Shown in pieces: positions 54,538-63,612 of a DNA stretch of 64,000 bases. The translations under genes and the position numbers were made by a program. The first letter of the stretch is position 1; each line of letters begins with the position of its first letter. The notes under the pieces are model-generated. The model ran no database searches, had not been told where the DNA came from, and worked only from the letters and a program-made list of their open reading frames with translations. Source of the stretch: Antribacter gilvus (lineage in GTDB: Bacteria > Actinomycetota > Actinomycetes > Actinomycetales > Cellulomonadaceae); the NCBI RefSeq assembly GCF_003946865.1, contig NZ_QXTH01000005.1:62001-126000 (forward strand), given 5' to 3'.

Positions 54538-55818
54538 TCAGAGGAGGGGGCGCAGCGGCGTGATCAGGGTCTCGCCCACCTTGGCCAGGTGCGAGCGCCG
54601 CTCCCACTCGTCGAGCGTGAGCTCCCGCGCGTTGGAGAGGTCCATGCGGAAGATGTCCTCCATGCGGGCCGCGAGGCCGGGGTCGATGATCTCGAGGTTG
54701 ACCTCGTAGTTGCCGGTGAGGCTGAGGCGGTCGATGTTCGCGGTGCCGACGGTGGTCCAGCGCCCGTCGATGGTGGCGGTCTTGGCGTGGACCATGGCGC
54801 CCTGGTACAGGAAGATCCGGACGCCGCCGCGCAGGAGGGTGGTGTAGTGGCCGCGGGCGAGCCAGTCGGCGACGACGTGGTTGGAACGCTCGGGGACGAC
54901 GACGCGGACGTCGACCCCTCGCCGGGCGGCTGCGAGGAGCGCGGCGAGGATGTCGTGGTCGGGGATGAAGTACGCCTGCGTGATGGAGACGTGGGAGACG
55001 GCCCGGTCGATGGCGTCGAGGTAGAGGCCGCGGATCGGGAAGACGAGCTCGGAGGGCGCGTTGCGGGCGGCCTTGAGGTGGGGGAGCCAGTCGTGGGAGC
55101 CGTGGTCGCGCAGGACGGGCAGCTTGGTGGTGCGGTGCCGGTTCCAGAAGTCGACGAACGCGTTGCGCAGCTCCCAGACGGCGGGCCCGCGGAGGCGGAG
55201 GTGCGTGTCGCGCCACTGGGTGGCGTAGAGACTTCCGAGGTTGTATCCACCGACGAAGCCGATCTCGTCGTCGACGACGAGGATCTTGCGGTGGTCGCGA
55301 CCGGAGCGGCGCACGTCGAGCATGAGGAGCCCGGGGCGCATCGCGGGGAAGCGCAGCACGTGCAGGTTGGGCGGGAACCGGAAGAACGAGAACGGGACGA
55401 CGAGGTTGGCGAAGCCGTCGTACGTCACGTAGACGTGGACGCCGCGGTCGGCGGCGTCGACGAGGGCCTGCTTGAACTCCTGCCCGACCTCGTCGTCCTT
55501 CCAGATGTACGTCTCGAGCATGACGGTGTGCCGGGCGCCGCGGATGGCTTCGAGCATCGCGGCGAAGAGGTCGGAGCCGTAGGTGTAGACCGTGGTCTCG
55601 GTGTCGCCGACCTGCTCCGTGAGGGGCTTCTCCGTGGGGAACTTCGCGGTGAGCGGGTGCAGGCGCCGGCGCACCTTGTCGGTGATGGTCAGCGCGGCGG
55701 CCGCCACGAGGGGCACTGCCGCGGCGACGATGGCTGTCCGGGCGGCCATGGTCCGGAGGGACCTCAGGGTCTCAGGTGGCACGTTGAGGGTGAGACCGGG
55801 GATCAGTCGCGTCTGCAC
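54538..55818 (-). CDS. phospholipase D family / cardiolipin synthase-like protein
   Basis: 426 aa. One N-terminal membrane helix (residues about 32-52), then two PLD domains, each with an HKD motif: RSGRDHRKILVVDDEIGFVGGYN (H-x-K-x4-D) around residue 170 and MVHAKTATIDGRWTTVGTANID around 345-366. Likely joins or exchanges phosphatidyl groups at the membrane. GTG 55818 lies 7 nt after a -10 TACCGT (minus strand, 55831-55826), which sits within the end of the recombinase gene; GTG 55827 overlaps that box. Confidence 0.87.
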   Translation of the reverse strand: MQTRLIPGLTLNVPPETLRSLRTMAARTAIVAAAVPLVAAAALTITDKVRRRLHPLTAKFPTEKPLTEQVGDTETTVYTYGSDLFAAMLEAIRGARHTVMLETYIWKDDEVGQEFKQALVDAADRGVHVYVTYDGFANLVVPFSFFRFPPNLHVLRFPAMRPGLLMLDVRRSGRDHRKILVVDDEIGFVGGYNLGSLYATQWRDTHLRLRGPAVWELRNAFVDFWNRHRTTKLPVLRDHGSHDWLPHLKAARNAPSELVFPIRGLYLDAIDRAVSHVSITQAYFIPDHDILAALLAAARRGVDVRVVVPERSNHVVADWLARGHYTTLLRGGVRIFLYQGAMVHAKTATIDGRWTTVGTANIDRLSLTGNYEVNLEIIDPGLAARMEDIFRMDLSNARELTLDEWERRSHLAKVGETLITPLRPLL

Positions 55819-55823
55819 GGGAC

Positions 55824-56987
55824 TCACGGTACCTGCTGAGCAGGGACGGGACGGGCGGTTCGGGGTGCTTCTGGGGGTGTTTTCCGGGGTTCTCGGGGTG
55901 CGGGGGCGTCGGGGGAGCCGAGCGCGCCGCTCAGGGGGTGGGAGCGGATGGCTGCGGTGAGCTCGCCCTCGATGCGGTCGAGGTAGACGCCGGTGGTCGC
56001 GATGGACGCGTGCCCGAGCAGCTCCGCGACCACCTTGACGTCCCACCCGTCGGCGACGAGCAGGGTCGCGGTGGTGTGGCGCAGGGCGTGGGGTGTCGCC
56101 TCGCGGCGGTAGGCGGGCGGCATCTTGTCGACGGCGCGGCGCAGCAGGTCGCGGACCGCCTGGGTGTCGATCCGGCGGCCGCGCCACGACAGCAGGAGGG
56201 CGCGCTGCGCGTCGGTGTCGTGCGGGCGGCGGGCGGCGAGGACGGGCCTCAGCCGCTCCAGGTAGTCGTCGAGCGCGCGGGCGAGCGGCGGGCTGAGCGT
56301 GACGGTCCGGACATGGCCGCCCTTGCCGTGGATGCGCCAGCGGGTGTGGTCCGGCTCGCGGGCCACGTCCGCGACGTCGGCCCGGGCCAGCTCCGAGACG
56401 CGCGGCCCGAGCACCAGGAGCAGCGCCACGACGAGCCGGTCGCGCAGGGCGAGGTCCTGGTCGGTCCGGGCTCCGCGGTTGCCCGACGCCGGTCGCTCGC
56501 CCTGGGCGGTCGAGGTCGCGTCGGTCGTGGCGACCTCGAGCAGCGAGCGGGCCGCGCCGGCCGACAGGGCGGTCCGGGCGGTGCGCAGCCCGCCGCGGAC
56601 CTTCGCCGGCGGGGAGGCCCACTGCATGGGGTCGGCCTGCACCCAGCACTCGCGCACGGCGTGGGAGAAGAACCGGGTCAGGGACTGCCGAAACCGGTTG
56701 ACGGTCGCGGTCGACCGCCCGGGGCCGCTCTTGCGCCCCGGGTCGGTGTAGCGGGCGTCGGGGGCAGACTGGTAGCGGACGAGAAGGTGGTCCACGTCGG
56801 GTCCCGTGACGTCGTCGAGGACGCGGTCGCCGCCGGCGAGACGGACGAACTCGGTCACGTCGCGCGTGTAGCTGCGGGCCGTGGCGGGGGAGAGGACGCC
56901 CCGGACGGTCTCCACCTCGACGGTCGCGAGGTAGCGGCGTGACGCCTCGGCGACCGTGATGCGGTCCAGGCGTGGGGGAGCGACCAC
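55824..56987 (-). CDS. tyrosine recombinase/integrase
   Basis: 387-aa site-specific recombinase. N-terminal SAM-like core-binding domain (residues about 10-115) and catalytic domain with the active-site set: Arg in LVLGPRVSELARADV, Lys in HGKGGHVRTV, HALRHTTATLLV (His-x2-Arg), GHASIATTGVYL (His and Tyr). Longer than XerC/XerD (about 300) owing to a polar insert near 165-185 and a Pro-rich C-terminal tail. No phage or IS genes adjoin it. It could be a resident XerC-like or orphan integrase. Overlaps the PLD gene promoter. Confidence 0.88.
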   Translation of the reverse strand: MVAPPRLDRITVAEASRRYLATVEVETVRGVLSPATARSYTRDVTEFVRLAGGDRVLDDVTGPDVDHLLVRYQSAPDARYTDPGRKSGPGRSTATVNRFRQSLTRFFSHAVRECWVQADPMQWASPPAKVRGGLRTARTALSAGAARSLLEVATTDATSTAQGERPASGNRGARTDQDLALRDRLVVALLLVLGPRVSELARADVADVAREPDHTRWRIHGKGGHVRTVTLSPPLARALDDYLERLRPVLAARRPHDTDAQRALLLSWRGRRIDTQAVRDLLRRAVDKMPPAYRREATPHALRHTTATLLVADGWDVKVVAELLGHASIATTGVYLDRIEGELTAAIRSHPLSGALGSPDAPAPREPRKTPPEAPRTARPVPAQQVP

Positions 56988-57091
56988 AGGATCCTCCTCA
57001 TCGGGCTAGTGGACTGATGCTGACCTGCGCAGACACTACGACGCACCACTGACACGCCGCCCGACATGCCGGATGTGACCGTTGTGTTGCG

Positions 57092-57120
57092 CTATACACC
57101 ATTGTATAGAACATTCGTTC
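57092..57120. promoter_or_regulatory. AT-rich palindrome with adjacent GAAC-N4-GTTC
   Basis: CTATACA-CCAT-TGTATAG (57092-57109) is a perfect 7-bp dyad in a GC-rich surrounding, overlapping GAACATTCGTTC (57109-57120), a partial SOS-box pattern. It lies between the recombinase start (minus strand) and the small membrane protein start (plus strand). The 286-bp gap 56988-57273 otherwise shows no gene. Confidence 0.45.
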
Positions 57121-57273
57121 GCCCCGCGTGGTGGCACGCACCGGGGAGGGGTGGCCCTGACGGACGGGTGCACAAGAGGCGCGGCGACATGCCGGGGCGA
57201 GTGCCGCCGTCGGGCACCGGGACCTGGGAGCATCGGGACGGCGGGGGTGTGGGCCACGACGGAGGGAACCGGG

Positions 57274-57534
57274 ATGAGCGGCACGGGTTCGGGGGGCGTC
57301 CTGGCGACGCGGCTGTGGATCTGGGGGGTCGGCGCAGTCGTTGCCGCCGCGGTGCTGACGGCGCCGCTCGTCCGGTCGACGGCCTGCGCCGAGACCGGCT
57401 CGGCCTGCCTCGCGGAGGTGAGGAGCCTCGTGGGCATCCCCACGAACTGGTCGGTGTTCGGGATCGCCGTGGTGCTCACGCTGGCGGGCCTGTACCTGAC
57501 GATGCGCCGCAAGCCCGAGAGGAAGGCGCCGTGA
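57274..57534 (+). CDS. small membrane protein
   Basis: 86 aa with two hydrophobic helices (WIWGVGAVVAAAVLTAPLV near residues 14-32 and WSVFGIAVVLTLAGLYLTM near 58-76) separated by an outside loop with two Cys (STACAETGSACLAEVR) that could form a disulfide; basic C-terminus. No family recognised. ATG 57274 has GGAGGG at suitable spacing. Its stop overlaps the GTG of the DUF1304 gene, so the pair is co-translated. Confidence 0.7.
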   Translation: MSGTGSGGVLATRLWIWGVGAVVAAAVLTAPLVRSTACAETGSACLAEVRSLVGIPTNWSVFGIAVVLTLAGLYLTMRRKPERKAP

Positions 57535-57962
57535 TCGAGGCCGGGCTGTTGCAGGTCGGGCTCGTGCTCGCGGGGCTCGCCGCCCTGCTGCACCTGTACA
57601 TCTTCGTGCTCGAGTCGCTCGCATGGACCAGCCCCCGGGCGCGCAAGACCTTCGGCACGAGCCGCGAGGAGGCGGCGGCCACGCGCGAGCTGGCGTTCAA
57701 CCAGGGCTTCTACAACCTGTTCCTGGCGATCGCCACGGTGGCGGGCATCGTCTTCGTCCAGCAGGCGCACACCGTGGTCGGCGCGACGCTGATCTTCACC
57801 GGTACGGGCTCGATGGTGCTCGCCGGGCTCGTGCTGCTGCTGTCGTCCCCGGACAAGAGGCGGGCGGCGCTGACACAGCTCACGCCAGCGCTGCTCGCGG
57901 TCGTCGTTCTGGCGATCGCGCTGCTCATGCTGCGGACGTCCTACCCCGGCGGACTGACATAA
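57531..57962 (+). CDS. DUF1304 membrane protein
   Basis: 143 aa, four helices, with the DUF1304 segments LHLYIFVLESLAWTSPRARKTFG (His and Glu in the first helix region), FNQGFYNLFLAIATVAGIV and GTGSMVLAGLVLL. Family function unknown. GTG overlaps the preceding stop by 4 nt. A 14-bp near-palindrome ATAATGTGCATTAT covers the stop codon and a GC hairpin follows. Confidence 0.82.
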   Translation: MIEAGLLQVGLVLAGLAALLHLYIFVLESLAWTSPRARKTFGTSREEAAATRELAFNQGFYNLFLAIATVAGIVFVQQAHTVVGATLIFTGTGSMVLAGLVLLLSSPDKRRAALTQLTPALLAVVVLAIALLMLRTSYPGGLT

Positions 57963-57985
57963 TGTGCATTATCGGTTACTTGGGC

Positions 57986-58004
57986 GACGCCCGAAGCGGG
58001 CGTC
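57986..58004. terminator. hairpin between convergent DUF1304 and SDR genes
   Basis: GACGCCCG-AAG-CGGGCGTC, an 8-bp perfect stem that reaches the SDR stop codon; suited to terminate either strand. Confidence 0.65.
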
Positions 58005-58668
58005 AGAAGCGTGCCGAGAACGCCCCGTCGCTCTGGAGCAGCTGCCCGGAGATCCACCGGCCCTCGGGCGAGACCAGGAACGACACGACGCTCGCGATGT
58101 CCTTCGGCGTGCCGAGCCGGCCCAGCGGATGCTGCTCGGTGAGCGCGGCGCGCATCCCGTCGTCCATCCAGCCCGTGTCGACCGGCCCCGGGTTGAGGAC
58201 GTTCGCCGAGATGCCTCGAGGTCCCAGCTCGCGCGCGGCCGAGATGACGATGCGGTCCAGCGCGCCCTTCGAGGCTCCGTACGGCAGGTTCCCGGTGGTG
58301 TGGTCGCTCGTGAGGGCGACGATCGCTCCGCCGTCGGCCGCGGTCTGTCGCGCGAACGCGGCGATGAGCAGGAGGCTCGCGCGCGTGTTGACGGCGACGT
58401 GCAGGTCGAAGCTCTCGGCCGTCGTGTCGAGGATTCCTGAGGTGACGTCGTGCGCGTGGCTGAGCACGAGCGCGCCGATCGGGCCGCGCTCCCGGCTGAC
58501 CGTCTCGATCAGCTCCGTGGGGCCGGTCGGCGTGGAGAGGTCGCACGGGTAGTCGCCCACCTCGAGGTCGCTGGTGACGACGTCCCAGCCGTCCGACGCG
58601 AGGCGGGGTGCGATACCGGCGGCGATGCTGTTGGCGCGTGCTGCTCCGGTGATCAGGGCGAGAGGCAT
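58003..58668 (-). CDS. short-chain dehydrogenase/reductase
   Basis: 221-aa SDR-family oxidoreductase. N-terminal LALITGAARANSIAAGIAPRLA departs from the usual TGxxxGIG (here TGAARANSIA), like enoyl-ACP reductase-type SDRs. The catalytic set has Ser in VALTSDHTTG and the YGASK motif (Tyr-x3-Lys) around residue 129; SANVLNPGPVDTGWM and SFLVSPEGRWISGQLLQSDGA are typical of the C-terminal part. Substrate unknown. A short gap separates it from the downstream-facing SRPBCC gene in the same direction. Confidence 0.88.
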   Translation of the reverse strand: MPLALITGAARANSIAAGIAPRLASDGWDVVTSDLEVGDYPCDLSTPTGPTELIETVSRERGPIGALVLSHAHDVTSGILDTTAESFDLHVAVNTRASLLLIAAFARQTAADGGAIVALTSDHTTGNLPYGASKGALDRIVISAARELGPRGISANVLNPGPVDTGWMDDGMRAALTEQHPLGRLGTPKDIASVVSFLVSPEGRWISGQLLQSDGAFSARF

Positions 58669-58670
58669 GG

Positions 58671-59111
58671 TCAGAGGGTAGCGACCACTCGGGCCGCCTG
58701 GCGCAGGTCCGACCGGATCGCCGTCGGCGCCAGCGTGCGCAGCGCCGCGGCCAGCCAGCGCGGACGGCCCTGCACGTCGACCGTCACGCCGAGCGCCGTG
58801 CGGGACGGCGCGCCCGGCACCGGGTCGAACGTCAGCGCGAGCGTCGCCACGAGCCCGTGCCAGCGAGCGACCTCTGCCCAGGCGCCCGCTCCCCCGGCGC
58901 CGTCCGGCGGCTCAAACCGGACAATCTCCATAGAGGATTCGCCGCCGACCGCCATCCGGTCGGCCCACCGGGTGCCGATACGCGGCGGGCCGTCGTCGAG
59001 GAGCCGCACGGAGCGGAGGCTCGACTGCCACTGCGGGCGGTGGCGCGGGTCCCCGAGGTAGTCGAAGAGCCGGGCGGGGGGCGCCGCGATAGTCACCACG
59101 AAGGTCTGCAT
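58671..59111 (-). CDS. SRPBCC family protein
   Basis: 146 aa of the polyketide cyclase/dehydrase-like START fold: QTFVVTIAAPPARLFDYLGDPRHRPQWQSSLRSV at the N-terminus (in parts), a central sheet (MEIVRFEPPDG; ALTFDPVPG) and a C-terminal helix (LRQAARVVATL). Ligand unknown. It precedes the SDR gene in the same direction with only 2 bp between, so the two probably share an operon, perhaps in modification of a small hydrophobic molecule (inference). Confidence 0.82.
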   Translation of the reverse strand: MQTFVVTIAAPPARLFDYLGDPRHRPQWQSSLRSVRLLDDGPPRIGTRWADRMAVGGESSMEIVRFEPPDGAGGAGAWAEVARWHGLVATLALTFDPVPGAPSRTALGVTVDVQGRPRWLAAALRTLAPTAIRSDLRQAARVVATL

Positions 59112-59130
59112 CAGGCGGCGCCCCTGACCG

Positions 59131-61530
59131 TCAGGCGCCGACGTACTCGGCCAGGTGCTCCCCCGTCAAGGTCGCCCGTCCGGCGACCAGGTCGGCAGGC
59201 GTCCCCTCGAAGACGATGCGGCCGCCGTCGTGGCCGGCACCCGGGCCGAGGTCGATGATCCAGTCCGCGTGGGCCATGACCGCCTGGTGGTGCTCGATCA
59301 CGATGACCGACTTGCCCGAGTCGACCAGGCGGTCCAGGAGGCCCAGCAGCTGCTCGACGTCGGCGAGGTGCAGGCCCGTCGTCGGCTCGTCGAGCACGTA
59401 GACGTCGCCCTTCTCCCCCATCTGCGAGGCGAGCTTCAGGCGCTGGCGCTCACCGCCCGACAGGGTCGTGAGCGGCTGCCCCAGGGAGAGGTACCCAAGG
59501 CCGACGTCGGCCAGGCGCTGCAGGATCGCGTGGGCCGCCGGGATCCGGGACTCCCCCGCCGAGAAGAACTCCTCTGCCTCGGTCACGGGCATCTCGAGGA
59601 CCTCGCTGATGTTCTTGCCGCCGAGGCGGTAGTCGAGCACCGCCGCCTGGAACCGCTTGCCGCCGCACTCCTCGCACGGCGTGGAGACCGTCTCCATGAA
59701 GCCCAGCTCGGTGTAGACCACGCCGTTCCCGTTGCACGACGGGCACGCACCCTCGGAGTTGGCCGAGAAGAGCGCCGGCTTGACCCCGTTCGCCTTCGCG
59801 AACGCCTTGCGGATGGGCTCGAGCAGCCCCGTGTACGTGGCGGGGTTGCTGCGCCGGGAGCCCCGGATCGCGCTCTGGTCGATGGTGACGACCTCGTCGC
59901 GCGGCGCCACGGACCCGTGGATCAGAGAGCTCTTGCCGGAGCCCGCCACGCCGGTCACGACGACGAGGACGCCGAGCGGGAGGTCGACGTCGACGTCCTG
60001 CAGGTTGTGCATGGTCGCGCCGCGGACCTCGAGCGCGCCTGACCCGGTGCGCACGGTCTCCTTGAGCGCGGCCCGGTCGTCGAGGTGCCGTCCGGTGACC
60101 GTGTCGCTCTTCCGGAGCTCGTCGACGGTGCCCTCGAAGCAGATGGTGCCGCCGCCCGTGCCGGCGCCGGGACCCAGGTCGACGACGTGGTCGGCGATGG
60201 CGATGGTCTCGGGCTTGTGCTCCACCACCAGCACCGTGTTGCCCTTGTCCCGCAGCCGCAGGAGCAGGTCGTTCATCCGGGCGATGTCGTGCGGGTGCAG
60301 CCCGATCGTGGGCTCGTCGAAGACGTAGGTGACGTCCGTGAGCGAGGACCCGAGGTGCCGCAGCATCTTGATGCGCTGCGACTCGCCGCCGGACAGCGTG
60401 CCCGACGGGCGGTCGAGGCTCAGGTAGCCGAGCCCCAGCTCGACGAACGAGTCGAGGTTCTCCCCCAGGCCCTTGAGCAGCGGCTTCGCGGCGGGCAGGT
60501 CCAGCCCGCGCACCCACGCCGCGAGGTCGGTGATCTGCATGGTGCAGACGTCGGCGATCGACTTCCCCTCGATCTTCGACGAGCGCGCAGCCTCCGACAG
60601 CCGCGTGCCGTCGCAGTCCGGGCAGGTGCCGAACGTCGCCGCCCGCTCGACGAACGCACGGATGTGCGGCTGCACCGCGTCGAGGTCCTTGGAGAACATG
60701 GACTTCTGGATCTTGGGGATCAGGCCCTCGTAGGTCAGGTTCATGTTCTGGACCTTGACCTTGGTGGGCGCCTTGTAGAGGAAGTCGTCGAGCTCCTTCT
60801 TCGTGTAGTCGCGGATCGGCTTGTCCGGGTCCACGAAGCCCGATTCCGCGAAGCCGCGCACCATCCAGCCGTCAGCCGTGTAGCCGGGCACCTTGATGGC
60901 GCCCTCGGCGAGCGACTTCGAGTCGTCGAACACCTCGGACAGGTCGATGTCCGAGACGGAGCCGCGGCCCTCGCAGCGCGGGCACATGCCGCCGAGGTAG
61001 ATCACGTCGCGCACCACGGCCTTCTCGACGCGTCCGCCCTTCTCCGTGCTCATCACCCCGCTCGCCCTGCTCGTCGGGATGTTGAACGAGAAGGCGGTGG
61101 GCGGGCCCACGTGCGGCTCCCCCAGCCGGCTGAACAGCATGCGGAGCATCGCGTTCGCGTCCGTGACCGTGCCCACCGTCGAGCGCGGGTTCGCGCCCAT
61201 CCGCTCCTGGTTGACGATGATCGCCGTGGTCAGCCCGTCGAGCAGGTCCACGTCGGGCCGCGCGAGCGTCGGCATGAAGCCCTGCACGAAGGTGCTGTAC
61301 GTCTCGTTGATCATCCGCTGCGACTCCGCGGCGATCGTGTCGAACACCAGGGAGCTCTTGCCGGAACCCGAGACGCCCGTGAACACCGTCAGGCGGCGCT
61401 TCGGGATCTCGACGTCCACGTCCTTGAGGTTGTTCTCCCGCGCGCCCTGCACGCGGATCAGGTCATGGGTGTCGGCCACGTGCGGGGTGGCCGCCCGGGT
61501 GCCGGTGTCGGTGCTCGTGGCTTTGCTCAT
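59131..61530 (-). CDS. UvrA-like ABC ATPase (excinuclease subunit paralogue)
   Basis: 799 aa, shorter than UvrA (about 940-980), of the type that includes DrrC-like drug-resistance proteins. Two ABC modules: Walker A GVSGSGKSS near residue 55 and GVAGSGKSS near 535, signatures LSGGESQRIKML and LSGGERQRLKLA, and Walker B FDEPTIGLHP and LDEPTTGLHL. Zinc Cys are kept (MCPRCEGRG, CPDCDG, CPSCNG, CEECGG). May protect DNA against intercalators or repair damage. ATG 61530 has GAGGG upstream. Last gene of an AraC-VOC-UvrA-like operon. Confidence 0.9.
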   Translation of the reverse strand: MSKATSTDTGTRAATPHVADTHDLIRVQGARENNLKDVDVEIPKRRLTVFTGVSGSGKSSLVFDTIAAESQRMINETYSTFVQGFMPTLARPDVDLLDGLTTAIIVNQERMGANPRSTVGTVTDANAMLRMLFSRLGEPHVGPPTAFSFNIPTSRASGVMSTEKGGRVEKAVVRDVIYLGGMCPRCEGRGSVSDIDLSEVFDDSKSLAEGAIKVPGYTADGWMVRGFAESGFVDPDKPIRDYTKKELDDFLYKAPTKVKVQNMNLTYEGLIPKIQKSMFSKDLDAVQPHIRAFVERAATFGTCPDCDGTRLSEAARSSKIEGKSIADVCTMQITDLAAWVRGLDLPAAKPLLKGLGENLDSFVELGLGYLSLDRPSGTLSGGESQRIKMLRHLGSSLTDVTYVFDEPTIGLHPHDIARMNDLLLRLRDKGNTVLVVEHKPETIAIADHVVDLGPGAGTGGGTICFEGTVDELRKSDTVTGRHLDDRAALKETVRTGSGALEVRGATMHNLQDVDVDLPLGVLVVVTGVAGSGKSSLIHGSVAPRDEVVTIDQSAIRGSRRSNPATYTGLLEPIRKAFAKANGVKPALFSANSEGACPSCNGNGVVYTELGFMETVSTPCEECGGKRFQAAVLDYRLGGKNISEVLEMPVTEAEEFFSAGESRIPAAHAILQRLADVGLGYLSLGQPLTTLSGGERQRLKLASQMGEKGDVYVLDEPTTGLHLADVEQLLGLLDRLVDSGKSVIVIEHHQAVMAHADWIIDLGPGAGHDGGRIVFEGTPADLVAGRATLTGEHLAEYVGA

Positions 61531-61593
61531 CCTGTATCCCTCTGGTGGTGGCATGAATCCTCGGACGCACATGGCGGTCGGCGCTCCCGCGCC

Positions 61594-62001
61594 CTAGCGC
61601 TGCTGGATGCGGACCATGTTGCCCGCCGGGTCCCGGAAGGCGCAGTCGCGCACCCCGTAGTCCTGGTCGATCGGCTCCTGGACGACGTCGGCCCCCGCGG
61701 CCTGGATCCGCTCGAAGGCCGAGTCGAGGTCGTCGGCCGAGAGGACCACGCTCGCGTAGGTGCCCTTGGCCATCATCTCGGTGATCGTACGGCGCTCGTC
61801 GTCCGTGATGCCCGGGTCCGCGGCCGGCGGGTGCAGCACGATCGACGTGCCGGCTCCCCCGGCCGGGCCGACCGTGATCCAGCGCATCCCGCCGTACCCG
61901 ACGTCGTTGCGGACCTCGAAACCGATGACGTCCCGGTAGAAGGCCAGGGCCGCGTCCGGGTCGTCCTGCGGAAGGAACGTGTGGTGAAGGTTGATGTCCA
62001 T
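61594..62001 (-). CDS. VOC/glyoxalase superfamily protein
   Basis: 135-aa vicinal-oxygen-chelate fold protein with two beta-alpha-beta3 modules: INLHHTFLPQDDPDAALAFYRDVIGFEV and SVVLSADDLDSAFERIQAAGADVV, ending VRDCAFRDPAGNMVRIQQR. Could be a glyoxalase-like enzyme or a drug-binding resistance protein; metal ligands (His in HHTF, Glu in EPID) are partly kept. Operon with AraC gene upstream (10 bp) and the UvrA-like gene downstream. Confidence 0.88.
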   Translation of the reverse strand: MDINLHHTFLPQDDPDAALAFYRDVIGFEVRNDVGYGGMRWITVGPAGGAGTSIVLHPPAADPGITDDERRTITEMMAKGTYASVVLSADDLDSAFERIQAAGADVVQEPIDQDYGVRDCAFRDPAGNMVRIQQR

Positions 62002-62011
62002 GGCGGCAACG

Positions 62012-62452
<441 letters not shown>

Positions 62453-62680
62453 GTCTAGATCGTGTCACGGGTGTCTGACGTTGTCGTGGGTGGGTGGGGT
62501 CTCCCCTGGTTCGGGGCTGGTCGGGAACGCTGACGCGGTCTTGACCGTTATGTCAGCAACGGGCGGATCGTCGGCTCGGGTGTTTGTCGCGTCGCACAGC
62601 GGATCCACAGGCCGCTCCTCAGGTTCGCGCACCTTCGCCCGCGATGCTGTTCGTCCAGGAGACCTGAGGGAAGGAACCGG

Positions 62681-63295
62681 ATGCTCGTAGAGACCGCTGC
62701 TGAGGCGCGGCCCGTCGTCGTGGGGCCGGACGGCTCCCCCGGCACCCCGTTGTTCGTCCTGGTCGGTGGTGTGCCGGGCGCTGGGAAGAGCACGCTCCTC
62801 GCCCGGATCGCGGGCGAGGGCGGTGGGGCGACCGTCGTCGACCCTGACGTGCAGAGGCGGTGGTTCGCGGCGGTGCTGCCGTCGTGGGTGCCGTACCGGT
62901 CGTACCGGTACGTGGTGCACACGGTGCACGCGCTGCGGACGCTCTGGCAGGTGCTGCGTGGGCCGGCCCGCGAGCGCCGGGTGCTGATGGTGCATGATCC
63001 GGCGACGCGGCCGCGTCGGCGGGAGGTGCTGGCGCGGTTGGCGCGTGCGCGGGGGTGGCGGCCGGTTCTGGTGGTGATCGACGTGCCGATGGAGGCGGCG
63101 CTCGCGGGTCAGCTGGAGCGGGGTCGTGTGGTGGGTTCGCGGTCGTTCGCGGGGCACTGGGAGCGGTGGTCGGCGCAGCGGTCGGGCCTGGCGGGGGCGG
63201 CGGTGGGCCAGGGGTCGGCGGGTGCGTGGGCGGGGGTGCACGTGGTCGGGCGTGCGTCGGCGTTGTCGCAGGTGAGGGTGTTGCTGGGTGGGTGA
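62681..63295 (+). CDS. AAA/P-loop kinase (zeta-toxin-like or adenylylsulfate kinase-like)
   Basis: 204 aa. Walker A GVPGAGKST near residue 29 is followed by VVDPDVQRRWFAAVLP, RRVLMVHDPATRPRRREVLARLARARG and LVVIDVPMEAALAGQLERGR, the layout of AAA_33/zeta-type nucleoside or small-molecule kinases (with VVDPD and arginine-rich lid). Not adjacent to an antitoxin-like gene. ATG 62681 has GGGAAGG upstream. The 228-bp gap before it has no recognised feature. Confidence 0.8.
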   Translation: MLVETAAEARPVVVGPDGSPGTPLFVLVGGVPGAGKSTLLARIAGEGGGATVVDPDVQRRWFAAVLPSWVPYRSYRYVVHTVHALRTLWQVLRGPARERRVLMVHDPATRPRRREVLARLARARGWRPVLVVIDVPMEAALAGQLERGRVVGSRSFAGHWERWSAQRSGLAGAAVGQGSAGAWAGVHVVGRASALSQVRVLLGG

Positions 63296-63367
63296 GTCGA
63301 GGTCACGATCGCGCATCCTTCGGGGGCGGTGCGCAACGTTCCTGGCTGGTGGTGCGTGGTAGTGGGT

Positions 63368-63556
63368 ATGGGGAACACGAGTTGGTTCGAGGACAGTGCT
63401 GCTGCGACGTCGGCCCGTCGGGTCGATGTTGAGGTGGTGCCGACGCCCCGCTGGACGCCGCTCCTGGTGGCGACGGGCAGCGTGCTGGGGCTTCTGGTTG
63501 CGTTTGCCGTGGTCGTGGCGCAGGTCCTGGAGGACCTGACCGTCGCGCTGGGCTGA
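63368..63556 (+). CDS. small single-pass membrane protein
   Basis: 62 aa: a polar N-terminus (GNTSWFEDSAAATSARRVDVEVVPTP, in parts) and one C-terminal membrane helix (LLVATGSVLGLLVAFAVVVAQ). No family. ATG 63368 chosen for compact fit; GTG 63329 would add 13 residues. Weak ribosome-binding site, so modest confidence. Confidence 0.5.
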   Translation: MGNTSWFEDSAAATSARRVDVEVVPTPRWTPLLVATGSVLGLLVAFAVVVAQVLEDLTVALG

Positions 63557-63563
63557 CCTGATC

Positions 63564-63596
63564 GCGTGGGGCGGGCGCCTGGCGTGCGCCCCACGC
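63564..63596. terminator. hairpin between convergent genes
   Basis: A 10-bp perfect stem (GCGTGGGGCG / CGCCCCACGC) with a 13-base loop lies between the small membrane protein gene and the LLM gene, both ending here. Confidence 0.65.
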
Positions 63597-63612
63597 TCTG
63601 GCCGGGACGGTC

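Noticed and set aside
57949-57975. ATAATGTGCATTAT palindrome as a regulator site for the SDR gene
   Set aside because: It sits at the 3' ends of two convergent genes, over the DUF1304 stop codon, where an operator would have no promoter to control.
62470-62532. A 20-codon GTG frame upstream of the P-loop kinase gene
   Set aside because: No ribosome-binding site and no overlap with the downstream gene; composition fits random GC-rich sequence.
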